This document shows positions 21,803-30,700 of a stretch of DNA of 33,195 bases, piece by piece. Source of the DNA: Crickella sp963642455. GTDB taxonomy: Bacteria > Bacillota > Clostridia > Peptostreptococcales > Anaerovoracaceae. Position numbers and translations under genes: made by a program. The number at the start of each line of letters is the position of its first letter. Position 1 is the stretch's first letter. The stretch is from positions 1 to 33,195 of the forward strand of contig CAVIGM010000010.1 of the NCBI GenBank assembly GCA_963642455.1. The letters are read 5' to 3'. Under the pieces are notes generated by a model. It ran no database searches. It saw only the letters and a list, made by a program, of their open reading frames with translations, and was not told the origin of the DNA.

Positions 21803-23023
21803 TTATCCTGCGAGCGAATCAACGTTGTCGTACATCGAGAACATTGGTGCGTATACCGCAAGAAGTATAACAAGAACGACTACCGCAAGTATGCATATTA
21901 TCGTAGGCTCGAGTATCTTCATCGCTCTTGTCGTTACAACATCCACTTCATTATCGTAATATTCTCCGATAACGTCAAGTGTCTGCTCCATGGAACCCGT
22001 CTCCTCACCTACGGCTGTCATTTCCGTAAGAAGATCCGGGAAGGCCTTTTTGCTCTTGAGGCTCTGGCCTATGCGAAAACCCTGCTTGACATCATCGACG
22101 GTCTGCATGACGGTGTTACCCATGAATCTATTCGACATGGACCTACCCGTAATCTCGAGGGCTCTTACAACAGGAAGTCCCGCGTAGAGCATCGTCGACA
22201 GTGTGTGTGAGAACTGACTGCAGGCGTTCATTCTGTGGACTCTTCCAAGCAGTGGGAGCCTTAGCCTGTAACTGTCTGTGAGAATCTTGTTCTCGGGTTT
22301 TCTTTCATATATCTTAAGCGCCACAATCAGCGCAATGATAACAAGTGCTATAAGCCAGAACCAGTTAACGAAGAAATCCGATACTCCGATTACTATTCTT
22401 GTCGGAAGCGGAAGCTCCGTTCCCATTGATTCGAAGGCTTCGGTGAACTGCGGCACAGCTACAACCATTATTATGACGATTACCACGATTGCAACTCCGA
22501 CTACCATCGCAGGATAGGTCAGAGCCGAGATTACCTTCGATCTTGTGTCTGATTTCTTCTTGAAGAAATGGCTCAGTCTCTCGAAAGCCATATCGAGGGA
22601 GCCTGATTCCTCGCCCGCCCTTATGGTCTCGATGAAGGTAAGAGGTAACTTAGGCCCGCGCTCCTCGAAGCTGTCCGCCATTCTTTTACCGCCGGCAACA
22701 TCCTCTGCAACTCCCCAGAGTATTTCTTTGAGAAAACCGTCCGAGGTCTGCTGTGCGACCATTTCGACCGCCCTAAGAATAGGAAGTCCCGACTTAAGGA
22801 TAATCGCAAATTGCTCGCATACAAGGGAGAGATTCTTCTCGTTGATTCTGCGGATGTGCAGGGTATCTCGGAAATCCTCCTTCTCGTGATGTTCCTTCAA
22901 GGAAACAACAACGGGATAGTCCTGCTTGAGCTTAGCCATTGCCTCTTCCGGAGACATGGCATTCGTCAAGCCGTCCATTATAATGCCCTTGTTATTCTTG
23001 ACTCTGTATTTGTACTGCTTCAT
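21803..23023 (-). CDS. pilC: Type IV pilus inner membrane platform protein PilC
   Basis: This 406-residue protein is the membrane platform on which the PilB and PilT motors act. It contains two copies of the T2SSF domain: about 70-195 (FAIILKSGLPILRAVEMVAQQTSDG) and about 270-395 (FSHTLSTMLYAGLPVVRALEITGRSM), with membrane helices near 170-195, 220-240 and 375-395. ATG 23023 follows the pilT stop by 3 bp and has only a weak AGGATGAG site inside pilT. Length and domain order are normal for the family. Confidence 0.96.
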   Translation of the reverse strand: MKQYKYRVKNNKGIIMDGLTNAMSPEEAMAKLKQDYPVVVSLKEHHEKEDFRDTLHIRRINEKNLSLVCEQFAIILKSGLPILRAVEMVAQQTSDGFLKEILWGVAEDVAGGKRMADSFEERGPKLPLTFIETIRAGEESGSLDMAFERLSHFFKKKSDTRSKVISALTYPAMVVGVAIVVIVIIMVVAVPQFTEAFESMGTELPLPTRIVIGVSDFFVNWFWLIALVIIALIVALKIYERKPENKILTDSYRLRLPLLGRVHRMNACSQFSHTLSTMLYAGLPVVRALEITGRSMSNRFMGNTVMQTVDDVKQGFRIGQSLKSKKAFPDLLTEMTAVGEETGSMEQTLDVIGEYYDNEVDVVTTRAMKILEPTIICILAVVVLVILLAVYAPMFSMYDNVDSLAG

Positions 23024-23026
23024 TGT

Positions 23027-24115
23027 CTATCTCATCCTATCAGATCTGTAAGTGCTTGCGGCTATCGCCTGCTTAACATAGTCGGCATCATGGGCCGCAT
23101 CTATCGCTGTCTGTGCTGTGATTTGATTGTTCTTATACAAATTCAAAATGAAATTGTCCATGCTTATGTTGCCCTCAGCGGCGCTCGTCGCTATCGCGTT
23201 CATAATCTGAGGGGTTTTGCCCTCTCGTATGAGGTTCTTAATGGCACTGTTGGTGGTCATTACCTCGCAAGCAAGTGCTCTTCCCTTGCCGCTCGCATGT
23301 GGCAAAAGTTGCTGGCAGAGAACCGCCTTGAGCGTCATGCTGAGCTGAAGTCTTATCTGCTGCTGTTTTTCGCCCGGGAAAACATTTACTACACGGTCGA
23401 TGGTGTCGGCCGCCGAGTTGGTATGTACGGTTGCAAAAACAAGGTGTCCCGTTTCTGCGGCTGTCAGGGCTATCTCGATGGTTTCGAGCTCTCGAAGCTC
23501 TCCTATCAATATGATGTCCGGATCTTCTCTGAGTATGGCTCTAAGTCCGTTCTGATAGCTCTTAGTATCCTGCCCTATTTCTCTCTGGTTAATCGAGCAG
23601 AGCTTCTGCTCATATACATATTCGATAGGGTCCTCAAGCGTAATAATATGCTCGTGCCTTGTCTGGTTAATCTGGTCGATGAGTGCGGCGAGTGTCGTTG
23701 ACTTACCTGAACCCGTTTCACCTGTTACAAGAACAATGCCTCTTGGGTATTTGGCGAAATCCGATACAATCGGTGGAAGGCCGAGCTTGTCAAGCTGCGG
23801 AATCTTGTCGTTCAAGATTCTTATCGCCGAGGAATAATGCCCCTGCTGCTTGAAGACATTGAATCTGCATCTGATGCTGCCGCCTATAGTCGAAGCGAAA
23901 TCTATCTCTCCGATGTCTTTAATCGCGTCGAGCTTGTCGCCTGCCATATTGCGCGCAATCTTGGTGCAGTCGTCATCGTCGAGTATATGCTCGTCGTAAT
24001 TCCTCAGTGAGCCGTCAATTCTAATTCTGATTGGCTTGCCATAAATTACATGGATGTCGGATGCTCCGTAGCCTTGTGCTGTTTGAATAACCTGTCTTAT
24101 ATCGATAGTACTCAT
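23027..24115 (-). CDS. pilT: Type IV pilus retraction ATPase PilT
   Basis: This 362-residue secretion ATPase drives pilus disassembly. Walker A is GETGSGKST (132-140), the Asp box is around LEDPIEYVYE (160-169), Walker B is in EDPDIILIGELRE (197-209), and the His box is GHLVFATVHTNSAADTIDRVVNVF (223-246). The PilT-specific AIRNLIRE-type motif is present as AIKNLIRE (291-298), which separates it from PilB. ATG 24115 has only a weak GAAAG upstream, after a degenerate repeat. Its presence predicts retractile pili and twitching. Confidence 0.97.
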   Translation of the reverse strand: MSTIDIRQVIQTAQGYGASDIHVIYGKPIRIRIDGSLRNYDEHILDDDDCTKIARNMAGDKLDAIKDIGEIDFASTIGGSIRCRFNVFKQQGHYSSAIRILNDKIPQLDKLGLPPIVSDFAKYPRGIVLVTGETGSGKSTTLAALIDQINQTRHEHIITLEDPIEYVYEQKLCSINQREIGQDTKSYQNGLRAILREDPDIILIGELRELETIEIALTAAETGHLVFATVHTNSAADTIDRVVNVFPGEKQQQIRLQLSMTLKAVLCQQLLPHASGKGRALACEVMTTNSAIKNLIREGKTPQIMNAIATSAAEGNISMDNFILNLYKNNQITAQTAIDAAHDADYVKQAIAASTYRSDRMR

Positions 24116-24120
24116 TCTTT

Positions 24121-24195
24121 CGTCCCTATTAGTCCTATTAGTCGTCGCTTGTATGCAGGATTATATCTCTGTTAGTCGTCAGTTGTATGGAGAAT
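24121..24195. repeat. Imperfect tandem duplication at the end of pilB
   Basis: Two 27-bp copies at 24135-24161 and 24169-24195 match at 22 of 27 positions with a 34-bp period. The right copy encodes the last residues and stop of PilB; the left copy fills the gap before pilT. A shorter TATTAGTC repeat lies at 24127-24144. Confidence 0.75.
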
Positions 24196-25875
24196 CTTCT
24201 GTGCCTCTGCAGCTGTTGTTATGCCGTTAAGCACGAGCTTCCTTGCGTCAACAAGCATAGGCTTGAAGTTGGATCTCATTATCTCCTCGACAATCTCCTT
24301 ATGCGGTGCGCGGTCTCTGAAGAGCTCCTTAACATCCTTGGTGAGTGTCAGGATTTCGAAGACACCTGTACGACCTCTGTAGCCTGTGTTAAGACATTCC
24401 GAGCAGCCGCAGCCTCTGTAGAAAGTAAGGTCTTTGCCCTGCTCTGGTGTAATATCAAGGGCCGCAAGCTCTTCGTTGCTTGGCTTATAAGCCTCTCGGC
24501 AGTTCGGACAAATTTTTCTAACAAGCCTCTGGGAAACTACGCCCTTAAGAGCACTTGCAATCAGATATGGCTCGATTCCGATATCCATAAGTCTGTCGAG
24601 CGTCGCTATTGCGCTGTTGGTATGAATTGTACTAAGCACAAGGTGTCCTGTGATAGCGGCTCTCATCGCAATCTCGGCCGTCTCCTCGTCACGGATTTCT
24701 CCGACGCCGATGATGTCCGGGTCCTGCCTCAAGATAGCTCTTAGGCCATTTGCGAAATTCATGCCCGCCTTCTCGTTAACCTGAACTTGATTTACTCCAC
24801 TTATATTATATTCGATAGGATCCTCAAGTGTGGTTACGTTAATCTCATCATTTGCAAGCTCGGCAATCATGGTATACATTGTCGTGGATTTACCTGAACC
24901 CGTAGGGCCAGAAATAAGAATTACTCCGTTTGCATTATGAATGAGGCTCTCGTAATCCTTCAAATGCTCGCCTACAAGACCGATGCCGGCACTTGTCAGA
25001 AGCGAAGCGGATTTCTCGAGGAATCTTATTACGACCTTCTCTCCGTAAATATTCGGGAGAGTGGAAATTCTCATATCGTAGTCTCTATCCTTGATGCGAA
25101 GCTGCGCTCTTCCGTCCTGCGGAATTCTTCTTTCGGCTATGTCCATATCTCCCATAATCTTGATACGGGAAATTACAGCATTCTGAAGGCTTGTAGGTAT
25201 TGTAAGCATAGTATGGAGAACTCCGTCGATTCTCATTCTTATGCACAGCCCGTCTGCTCTTGGCTCGACATGGACATCGGATGCCTTCTCGGCAATCGCT
25301 CTCTCGAGGAAAGAATTAACAAGTCTGATTGTAGGCGCCGCCTCTTCATCGCTTGCGTTATATCTAACAGCCTCGCTCAGAGTCTCCTCCATCATGCCCG
25401 AATCCGAAATAGATTCCTGTAAATCCGTAATCGCTCTTGCTACGCTCTCGTTGCCGTATAGGGTAGCGATGGATTTCTGCAGGGCTTCGTCCTCTGCAAT
25501 CATTGGAATTACTCGCTTGCCGGTGAGCTTTCTTACATTGTTGATGGCTCTGAAATTCAGAGGGTCCTTCATGGCAAGATATACATTATTCCCTTCGGTC
25601 TTAACTGGCACGACGCTCTCTGTTCTTGCTATATTCTTAGGAACGAGCCTTGCCATTTCCATTGGAATCTTGGTGTCGTTAAGGTCGACGAAATCAACTC
25701 CGAGCTGGAGCCTAAGTACATCAATCAGCTGGTGCTCTGTGAGAAGGCCCTTCTGAATGAGATATTCTCCAAGCCTTAAGCCTGCCTCCTTGCTCTCAAG
25801 GAGCGCATTCTCGAGCTGCTCATTTGTAATTGCCTTAGCTGCTAATAAAATGTCACCTAATCTTTTGTATGCCAT
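24172..25875 (-). CDS. pilB: Type IV pilus assembly ATPase PilB
   Basis: This 567-residue ATPase powers pilus extension. The N-terminal regulatory domain (about 1-140; MAYKRLGDILLAAKAIT) is of the T2SSE/MshE-N type, which binds c-di-GMP in some relatives. The second N domain has SDVHVEPR (199-206). Walker A is GPTGSGKST (323-331), Walker B DPDIIGVGEIR (385-395), His box HLVLSTIHTN (411-420). The tetracysteine zinc motif specific to extension ATPases is present: Cys456, Cys459, Cys491, Cys494. ATG 25875 has AAAGGATGG upstream. Its 3' end has been duplicated into the gap before pilT. Confidence 0.97.
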   Translation of the reverse strand: MAYKRLGDILLAAKAITNEQLENALLESKEAGLRLGEYLIQKGLLTEHQLIDVLRLQLGVDFVDLNDTKIPMEMARLVPKNIARTESVVPVKTEGNNVYLAMKDPLNFRAINNVRKLTGKRVIPMIAEDEALQKSIATLYGNESVARAITDLQESISDSGMMEETLSEAVRYNASDEEAAPTIRLVNSFLERAIAEKASDVHVEPRADGLCIRMRIDGVLHTMLTIPTSLQNAVISRIKIMGDMDIAERRIPQDGRAQLRIKDRDYDMRISTLPNIYGEKVVIRFLEKSASLLTSAGIGLVGEHLKDYESLIHNANGVILISGPTGSGKSTTMYTMIAELANDEINVTTLEDPIEYNISGVNQVQVNEKAGMNFANGLRAILRQDPDIIGVGEIRDEETAEIAMRAAITGHLVLSTIHTNSAIATLDRLMDIGIEPYLIASALKGVVSQRLVRKICPNCREAYKPSNEELAALDITPEQGKDLTFYRGCGCSECLNTGYRGRTGVFEILTLTKDVKELFRDRAPHKEIVEEIMRSNFKPMLVDARKLVLNGITTAAEAQKILHTTDD

Positions 25876-25888
25876 TTGGAGCCATCCT

Positions 25889-25931
25889 TTACTTGTGTTA
25901 CTTGTGTGCTTACGTTTCTTGTGTATCTTGC
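25889..25931. repeat. Short tandem repeat in the gap before pilB
   Basis: TTACTTGTG occurs twice in direct tandem (25889-25897, 25898-25906), followed by looser TTACGTTTCTTGTGT. It occupies most of the gap between the PilW-like gene and pilB. Confidence 0.7.
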
Positions 25932-25945
25932 TATTGTTGACTTAA

Positions 25946-26476
25946 CTAATTTATGACGCTGTATTTGAAAGTTCCTGACTTGTTATACTCCTCGCTCTTG
26001 TCCGTGATAGTATATCGCCCTGTGAAAATTCCTTTTCCATTATCCTCTGTATATACAAGCTTGAAATCCTCAAGATGCATACCGGCATAGGCCTTATCGT
26101 TCAAGAATGGATTCTGTATGCTTCTATCCTTGCTGTTCACAACAATCAGCTTGCCATCTTTATCAAGCGTCACATATCCGCTTATCACCGCCGCCTGATA
26201 GTCGTTAGTGGAGAAATATACGTGTCCGTCTGCGTCCCCTGATGCCTCGACGTCTCGTGCATATCTTAGCACATCCGAGAAAGCCGTATTTATAGTATCT
26301 CTCAGAGTCTCGCTGTTATTGGTGAAGGTCATCTGCCTGTACGTCTTAGCAGCCGCCGAAACTCCTATCGCAAGGCCCGCCGTCATCAGCAAGAGCACCG
26401 TCACCGCCGCGAGAGTCTCAACGAGGGTGAAACCTTTGTTATTATTCTTTTGGAAAAATTTCGTCTGTCTTCTCAT
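25946..26476 (-). CDS. Minor pilin, PilW/GspJ-like
   Basis: This 176-residue prepilin has the leader MRRQTKFFQKNNNKG cut before FTLVETLAAVTVLLLMTAGLAIGV, with Glu at mature position 5. The ectodomain of about 150 residues is mixed alpha/beta. By size and place beside PilV- and PilX-like genes it most resembles PilW/GspJ. The ATG at 26476 directly follows five 10-bp tandem repeats and has no visible Shine-Dalgarno site, so it may depend on translation of the gene before. Assignment to J/W rather than another minor pilin is tentative. Confidence 0.75.
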   Translation of the reverse strand: MRRQTKFFQKNNNKGFTLVETLAAVTVLLLMTAGLAIGVSAAAKTYRQMTFTNNSETLRDTINTAFSDVLRYARDVEASGDADGHVYFSTNDYQAAVISGYVTLDKDGKLIVVNSKDRSIQNPFLNDKAYAGMHLEDFKLVYTEDNGKGIFTGRYTITDKSEEYNKSGTFKYSVIN

Positions 26477-26526
26477 GTCGGTTCTTGTCGGTTCTTGTCG
26501 AATCGTGTCGAATTTCGTCGACTTCT
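26477..26526. repeat. Five 10-bp tandem units filling the gap between two minor pilin genes
   Basis: Each unit begins GTCG on the plus strand and units start at 26477, 26487, 26497, 26507 and 26517. The six variable bases are GTTCTT, GTTCTT, AATCGT, AATTTC and ACTTCT. The array begins at the base after the start codon of the PilW-like gene and ends four bases before the stop of the PilV-like gene. Confidence 0.9.
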
Positions 26527-26530
26527 TAAG

Positions 26531-26884
26531 CTAATTTGTGGCTCTTTGGAAAGCCCTCAGTGTTCCGTCGTCACTTCCGTAATAATTTATTTTATATTCT
26601 GTCGGTTCCTCATCTGTGCGACCGCCAGTAGCATTTACAGGATATACCGAAACAGTGGACGATCCAAGCTTATTATCATAAGCCTCTGTAGCAACTACCT
26701 CTCTGCTATATTTCTCGTCGCTTACTCTGACCTGCTTGTCTATTTCGCTTGCATTAAGAATCGCCGAAAGCAGCACGACAGAAGCAATTGCAATAATAAG
26801 AATTGCAATGAGTGCCTCTACCAGCGTCTCGCCCTTCTTATCAAGGCTTTTATTAAGGAATAAGCTTGTAAATTTGCGAGTCAT
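26531..26884 (-). CDS. Minor pilin, PilV/GspI-like
   Basis: This 117-residue prepilin has a class III leader ending LDKKG, then ETLVEALIAILIIAIASVVLLSAIL. Glu is present at mature position 5; mature position 1 would be Glu, not the usual Phe or Met, which is unusual. The small ectodomain (about 75 residues) and the VEALIAILI pattern are typical of the PilV/GspI group. ATG 26884 has AGGA about eight bases upstream. It sits between the PilX-like and PilW-like genes. Confidence 0.8.
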   Translation of the reverse strand: MTRKFTSLFLNKSLDKKGETLVEALIAILIIAIASVVLLSAILNASEIDKQVRVSDEKYSREVVATEAYDNKLGSSTVSVYPVNATGGRTDEEPTEYKINYYGSDDGTLRAFQRATN

Positions 26885-26935
26885 ATTATGATCCTATTAT
26901 GATAATCCTATTTCTTTAAGTCAAGCATGTGCAAT
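26885..26935. repeat. Short tandem repeat between PilX-like and PilV-like genes
   Basis: The 51-bp gap contains the plus-strand repeat ATTATGATCCTATT-ATGATAATCCTATT (26885-26913), two similar units of about 13-15 bp. It is followed by nothing else recognisable. Confidence 0.65.
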
Positions 26936-27712
26936 TTAAGTCAAGCTCGCAAGCAGACTTTTCATCTTCTTGGAATCGCCCTTGGTAATCGAACAGCCGC
27001 TCCACTTAATAGTTCTTGTCTTCTTTGTCGTTGTCTTGTCGCCATAGGAGCCGTCATCCTGCTTTTGATTGTCGTGTTCCACAGCTTTGTTGGTCACATC
27101 CGTCTTGCTTGCGGTCGCCGTCAAAGTCATATAATACTTTCTTTCTCTGCATATGCCTTCAATGAGGCAGTCTATCGTATAACTGTCCTCGTCGCTGGAA
27201 GCTCCGCCTCTTATACGGGCTACAGCTCTCACCGAGGTATCCTCAGGCTTGTCTGTGCTCTCGGCAAAACTAAATGTGTATATCTGGGCGTCTGCGGCTA
27301 CGTTGCTACCCGCTTCGCTGTCGCTGGTGCTACCATCTGAGCTACCATCCGAGCTGCCGTCTGCGCTACCCACGTTGCCGTTACAAATATCCGGAACATA
27401 TTTATTGACGTAGGCAGACAGGAAGTAATTTGCATCGCTTGCTTGGCTTAAGTTCCACGTGCCGCTATCCTTGGCGCCCTCCTTTGTCAGAACACATTCC
27501 ATGCTCTTAAGGTCTTCCTTCATCAGCTGAGCTGCCGAGCTTGCGATAAGATACGCCTGCTCGTCGCCTTCTCTGTTCTGAATTCTTGAAGAATTCGTAA
27601 CGGCAGAAGCTATAATCAAGCCCGCAACGACCATCGCCACGAGGAAATAGACAAGGGCAATTAGAAAAGATGCTCCCTGCTTGCTATTCAGTTTCTTGAA
27701 TATGTCTCTCAT
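26936..27712 (-). CDS. Minor pilin, PilX/GspK-like, with Ser/Asp/Gly linker
   Basis: This protein (258 residues from ATG 27712) begins MRDIFKKLNSKQG, then ASFLIALVYFLVAMVVAGLIIASAV. It has a pilin-like leader and hydrophobic helix but lacks Glu at mature position 5 (Ile is there), the feature of PilX/GspK-type subunits that cap the filament. The ectodomain contains a low-complexity run rich in Ser, Asp and Gly (around residues 118-140). A TTG three bases upstream (27715) is in frame; I prefer ATG although the ribosome site (AGAAG) is weak in either case. It lies 16 bp after the giant pilin gene. Confidence 0.75.
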   Translation of the reverse strand: MRDIFKKLNSKQGASFLIALVYFLVAMVVAGLIIASAVTNSSRIQNREGDEQAYLIASSAAQLMKEDLKSMECVLTKEGAKDSGTWNLSQASDANYFLSAYVNKYVPDICNGNVGSADGSSDGSSDGSTSDSEAGSNVAADAQIYTFSFAESTDKPEDTSVRAVARIRGGASSDEDSYTIDCLIEGICRERKYYMTLTATASKTDVTNKAVEHDNQKQDDGSYGDKTTTKKTRTIKWSGCSITKGDSKKMKSLLASLT

Positions 27713-27728
27713 CAATTCTTCTGCGCCT

Positions 27729-30700
27729 CTATTTCTGTGGCTTTTCTGCGTAGTGGATATAAGTTCCCGCTCTATTCTTGACTATCAGAGGAAGGTCGTA
27801 GCCTTCAACTGAGCCATAGCCTGCGTCTTGGAAGTCCTTGTTATCCTTAAGGCCCTTCATCTGGTCGTAGTTATATGCGGTTCCGCTGCCAGTTACTGCG
27901 TCGCTCATATTGCTGGAATAATAGTATGAATTTGTATTATTAGCCGGCGATATTCCGTATTTCTTGACATCATTACCAAAGTAAGCAGTTGAAGAATTCT
28001 CAACCTTAGAATATGAATAGCAATTAGTGCAAGAGCCATCTTTCTTATTTCCTGCAAGCTCAATTACATTAGCGATTCCAGCACATCTAACAATTCCATA
28101 TCCCCAACCTTTATTGAAATTTGCATAAAGATGTGAGCCTGAATAGGATGTATCTATCGCTCCATAATTTACACCGGCAAGACCACTCGTAGCCACTGTC
28201 GGTCTGCGGATAAACCAACCAATAGATACAAGTATATTATCGAAGCCTACATATTTACATACAGAATATGACTTCTCTACCTTTGCGTCTTTGCCGACCA
28301 TTCCGACAAGGCCGCCTACTGCCATTTCCTCAGTAAGCCAAGTGCCATCTTTACCATCAACCTGTACGACATAGTCTGAAATACTACAATTGCTTACCGT
28401 AACGCTACCGTTTAAGCTGCCTGCAAGGGCACCGACCGCAAAGCCATTACCACCATTCCCTACGAACGATACATAAATTTTTCCGGAAGAATCAGCTTCA
28501 CCAGTTCCAGTGGTCTTGGCGAGCAAGTTAATATTCTGGAGCTTGCCGCCAGTTACGGTTCCGAACATTCCGATGAAGTTGTCTGAACTACTATTCCTTG
28601 TTTCGCTAAGCTTATAGTCGGCTATAACGAAGCTGTCTCCATCATAGGTGTACTTAAATGGTGTATTGTCATTACCTATCATTTCGTTAGCAAAGTTGCC
28701 GCTATCGAAGCTGATGTTCTTATTTCTGTAGCTTTGCGTATTGTATGTGCTGAAGTCTATGTCAAGCTCCTGCTTGTAAGTCAGGCCGCTTGGCAGCTTG
28801 CCGCCATTACCGCCATTATTGTCGCTGTTCCAGTAGTAGCTCAGCTTGCCGAGCAGATTGAACTGGCGTGCAGAACGAATAATCAAGGTTTCAGGAACAT
28901 TCTTATTAGCCTCATCTGATGTATGCTTATCGCTGATACATTTAGCGAAATGAGGATTATAGAAGTATGTCACAGGCTCCTTTACTTCCTCGCCATTTAC
29001 CTTGGTAATTACAAGCTCATCATAGAAGTTGCCTGACTTGCTGAAGCTATAATTACCACCGCGGTCTTCAGTAATGCAGTTGTATTGCAGGCTGAATGGC
29101 AGAAGGTATACATTATAAGTCTTTCCTGAAGCCGTTACTGTGCCGTTAGGTGTAAATACTTCGGGCTGATTGCCGTTGTTTACATTGACATTATTATATT
29201 CTTTATCATTGATTTTATATGATATATTGTTTTTCCACTCGTTGCCCTCATCGCTCAGAACAGCATAGCCGTCCTCGACAAGATACTTGTCTTTGGATAT
29301 ATCATTTGGCTCGTAATTTCTAAGGGTATCTATTCCGAGCTCTTCGCTGTAGTAGCCGTAGCTATTATCTTCGTACTTCTCGTAGTATACGAGGTATGCG
29401 CTTTGCTGAACTTGGTCTGCCGTTGCATAGAACCAGTCGCCGTAATGAGATACTATTGCACCCTCTCCTGCTTGCACGAAATCCTTGAATGGGAAGTAGT
29501 CAGTAGTATTTACATCGAGAGATTTGTATGGATGCGAGTTAGCTTTTCTTGCCGCGGCAGTACCGTCGCCAAGCTCAGGCTCCGCAGTTGCCTCTGCTCC
29601 ATTTGCTTTTCCGCTGAACTGCGTATTGTATTCCTTATATTCCTTATCGCCATTGTGTCCCTTAGCGAAGCAGAAATATTTGCAATCTGTGAATATCAAA
29701 TTCGTGGCATTGCTTGCGGTATTACCGAAAGCGCAGGCATTGCTATTCGTGGTTGTTGTGTTGCCATAATTTACAGTTCCGTAGGACTTGCAGGATGTAA
29801 TCTTGCCGCCGCTTGCATATCCGACGAAGCTTCCTGCCTTGCTGCTATTTGCGGTCTTCTCCACAACATCAGCGGTCGAGTAGCAATCCTTAACCTTTCC
29901 TTGCTCGAGATAACCGATAAGGCCGCCTGCATTTTCGCCTGCCTCGATGTCGCCTGATGAGTAGCACTGTTCTATGGATGCAGAGCCTGCGACAGATCCA
30001 ATCAGGCCGCCGACATTCGTGCTACCTACGCCTGGCTTAGCATCAACAGCCGCGAAGCAATTAACGATATTTGCACTTCCTTCTGCCTTTCCGATAAGGC
30101 CACCTATGTTCTTAGTGCCTGTACCCTTGACAGAATACTTGCTGCGCATATTAGCATCAACATTCTTTGTCTCGTGCTTGTCTATGTCGCTGAGAAGATA
30201 AGCGCCGCAGTGATCAATCTTGCCGCCGGATACTAATCCGACAAGTGTTCCTGTTCCGGCATTGCCTTTGCCTTCAACAGTAGTATTTACAAGGCGAACA
30301 TTCGAAATATCGCAGCTTGTACGCGAGAAAAGTCCCGTCTCAAGAGAAGCTCCGTCGCCTTTCTCTGCAACTATATTGTAATTTCTTATTTCGTTGCCCT
30401 GTCCGTCGAAGCTTGCAATCGCTGTGCTGCTTCCTGTTGTACCAGTTGTGCCGGTAAAGAAATATGAATTGCTGATAGCAGTAAATTCATCAAAGTCAGG
30501 GCTTACGCCTGTCTTCTCCTTGCTATTGAAGTCGATGTCGCCGGTCTGAATAATCTTAAGACTTGCGTCATCCTGCCCTGCATTTGCACGCTGATTGTAT
30601 GCCTCAACATAAGGAGCCTCGTTAACTCTGTCGCTTCTCAGGTTGTTGAGGTGGCGATTGTTAGCGATCATAATCGTCGATGTGTCGCTTCCGTCAGCAT

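Noticed and set aside
22811..23701. Long plus-strand open frame (296 codons) opposite pilT and pilC
   Set aside because: It is antisense to the two conserved genes on the other strand; product shows no family features.
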